Source: an uncultured Mycoplasma sp.
GTDB lineage: Bacteria; Bacillota_I; Bacilli_A; Mycoplasmatales; Metamycoplasmataceae
Direction: 5' to 3'
NCBI GenBank assembly: GCA_946998935.1
Contig: CAMQBE010000036.1
Location: 1-6,457, forward strand
Length of the DNA stretch: 6,457 nucleotides
Of this stretch, positions 4,710 to 6,457 are shown in pieces. Every line of letters starts with the position of its first letter. The first letter of the stretch is position 1. The notes beneath the pieces were generated by a model that did no database searches, was not told the DNA's origin, and worked only from the letters and a program-made list of their open reading frames with translations. A program made the translations under genes and the position numbers.

Positions 4710-6457
4710 ATGAAAAATAAAAATAAATTAAAAAATACAATTTTAGCTTTAGCTTCTTCTACCCCTTTTGTTGCTTTAGCTTCATCATGTCAACACAATA
4801 ATGATAATGAAAAACCTAAACCTAGTCCTAACCCAGTTACACCTAAAATAACTAAAGAACAAATTAATGAAAATCTAAATGCCAAAGTTAAAAACATTAA
4901 ATTAGAACTTGTGAGTCAAAACTTAAAGAAAGACTTTGCTTCTAAAATTAATTACACTAACATCACATCAAATTATCAAAATAAAGATAATTACATTTTT
5001 CAATATTATTACTTTAACCCTGATGATGAACATGGAACTCTTAAAGTTGATTTTTACCTAAAATACTATTATGAAAATGAAAAAAGATGAATTACTTCAG
5101 CAATATTAAATCAAACATTTGAAGGTTTTAGAACATATCAAAATGAAATAGATGACAATGTATCAAAGATGAAACTTGAATTCAAAGATAGAGATAATAA
5201 AGTTGAATTGCCTTCAAGCATTATTCTTAAAATACCTTTATTTACTCGAATTATGATGTGAATAAATACGAAATTATTAGTAATCCTACAGCTAATGATA
5301 ATGAAGGAAAAATTGAATTAAGTTATAGATTAAAAGACAAGAAAAGCAATCTACTTTCTAAAGAAATGAAAGCATCATTTTCAGGTTTTAAAACTACATT
5401 AATGAAAAATCGCGATGATGAAAAACGCGACATTGATAATGCATTAAATTTAATTAATGCTTTGGAAACTAAAAATACTATAGATAAAAATAATACACAA
5501 GCTTCAAGCATTAAAAATGAAGATATTTTAATACCGGCTCAAAGCGCAAACTTTAACTTCAATATTCTTGAGTTATCGCCAGATAATGAACATGGTAATT
5601 TATTTGTAAAATTCCAATTGCAATCTAAAAAATTTGCCGATATTAAGAGCGAAGAAAAAACATTAAAAATACCTAACTTTTTAACAGATCAAGAAATATT
5701 AAACCGCAAAAGAAGCTCAATAATTAATAGATTAAATAGCGATTTAGCAAATATAAAGTTTAAATTAGATCCTTCAATAAACAAAAATGAAACATTGCCA
5801 AGCGAAATCACTCAAAAAGATAAAGTTCTTTTAGCTTCAACTTTAGTGGCTAACGAAAACTATAAAATTATAGAATTAAAGCCTAACGACAAAGAAGGCA
5901 AATTAATTGTTGTATTCAAATTAATTGATAATTCCGAACCCAAATTAGGAGAAGTAGAATCAACTCAAGCAGGTGAATTCATTATTGATACTTTAATGAC
6001 TACTGAATTAAGAAATAGAAAGATAGAAAAGCAAAACTTAAAATCTGCTATCGATTCACTTGATGATATTAAAGTAAATAAAAACAAAGTTGATTTTTTA
6101 CCTTCACAAATAAAAGAAGCGGATTTTGAATTAGATTATCAAAACTTCAAAATTATTATTATTGATAATTCAATAACTAAGAATGATAAAAATGGAACTA
6201 TTTCATTAAAAGTTAAATTGCATTCTCAAAAATTTGATGATTTATATTCTGAAGAAAAAACTTTAACTTTAAAAGGTTTTCTAACTACTGACCAACACAT
6301 TAATAATGTCAAAAAATCTGAAACAGCCAAGTTAAATCAAATTATTACTAATGTTTCAGCTTCTTTAAAAGATGAAAACAAAAAGAAGTCATTAGCTTCA
6401 TTTGTTCAAGATAACGACATCCAAACTGCTAATGTTCCCATAGATGTAAAATGTTCA
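4710..6457 (+). pseudogene. Repeat-domain surface lipoprotein, lipoprotein 17-related, frameshifted, 3' end outside window
   Basis: The start has a clear lipoprotein signal: a basic N-terminus, a hydrophobic core and the lipobox ALASSC, so Cys27 would be lipidated and the protein displayed outside. AAGGA at 4698-4702 precedes the ATG by seven bases. A Pro-rich linker (35-45) leads into tandem degenerate units of about 97 residues. Their common pattern is LPS-x-I, then a Y/F-x-I-I strand, a PND-x-EG-x-L turn, and S-x-E with a GF-T end, like the lipoprotein-associated domain (lipoprotein 17) expanded in Mycoplasma and Ureaplasma. The starting frame, with UGA at 5088 and 5259 as Trp, stops at 5319-5321 after 203 residues. 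From 5231 the -1 frame is open to the window edge and continues the repeat pattern exactly. One lost base near 5231-5240 explains this. It may be a decayed gene, an off-phase variable gene or a sequencing error. Confidence 0.85.
4848..6457 (+). repeat. Five full and one partial lipoprotein-17-like repeat units
   Basis: Approximate units are 4848-5138, 5139-5410 (containing the frameshift), 5411-5701, 5702-6016, 6017-6307 and a partial unit from 6308. Units 1, 3 and 5 come out at 291 bases (97 codons) as I set the boundaries. Landmarks are LPSSI, ASSI, LPSEI and LPSQI near the middle, PDDEHG, TANDNEG, PDNEHG, PNDKEG and TKNDKNG at the turn, and GFRT, GFKT and GFLT at the end. The copies are diverged in DNA, so they are old duplications and not fresh tandem copies. 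Confidence 0.7.

Noticed and set aside
5226..5260. Programmed -1 ribosomal frameshift joining the two lipoprotein frames
   Set aside because: The direction (-1) would be right, but I find no X-XXY-YYZ slippery heptamer in the correct phase and no obvious downstream structure; a base loss is simpler.
5402..5404. ATG as an internal re-start for the downstream lipoprotein frame
   Set aside because: No Shine-Dalgarno sequence precedes it, it falls mid-repeat, and a product starting there would have no signal peptide.
5323..5511. Minus-strand 62-codon open frame
   Set aside because: It is antisense to a repeat unit of the lipoprotein and has no ribosome binding site or recognisable motif.

Overview
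The window looks like a mycoplasma (class Mollicutes) chromosome. The DNA is very AT-rich, UGA is read as tryptophan in every gene that has the codon internally (for example three times in rplT and seven times in the 783-1607 membrane protein), and there is a lipoprotein with a classic mycoplasma ASSC lipobox. The standard genetic code would therefore break or hide several real genes here. I cannot name the species.

Layout. 1-633 (minus): the N-terminal 211 residues of an SGNH/GDSL-type hydrolase that continues beyond the left edge. 634-782: a divergent intergenic region. 783-1607 (plus): a polytopic membrane protein of unknown function. 1712-1939 (plus): a small TM2-domain membrane protein, complete except for one TAA stop in place of the tyrosine of its RFY motif, followed by a good intrinsic terminator. 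1994-2205: a structured leader with its own hairpin terminator, as expected for L20-controlled infC operons. 2206-3503 (plus): the translation operon infC (IF3), rpmI (bL35), rplT (bL20), closed by an intrinsic terminator. 3504-3707: an intergenic region with a 15-bp perfect tandem duplication just upstream of an extended -10 promoter. 3708-4652 (plus): a membrane-anchored, helix-rich protein of unknown function, then a hairpin terminator. 4710-6457 (plus, running off the right edge): a large surface lipoprotein built of about 97-residue repeats of the 'lipoprotein 17-related variable surface protein' type, with a one-base frameshift near 5231-5240.

How it fits together. infC-rpmI-rplT is the conserved core: IF3 acts in translation initiation, and bL35 and bL20 in the large ribosomal subunit. 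Two feedback controls are suggested: L20-dependent attenuation in the leader, and an AUA (or AUU) IF3 start codon that IF3 itself would discriminate against. The flanks are variable accessory surface genes. The two genes downstream both have an N-terminal membrane anchor or lipid anchor followed by a Pro-Val-Thr-Pro linker, suggesting related exported proteins. I see no tRNA, rRNA, CRISPR array, insertion sequence or origin. The best leads are the infC start and leader switch, the single-stop TM2 gene, the frameshifted repeat lipoprotein, and the tandem repeat in the 3708 promoter.
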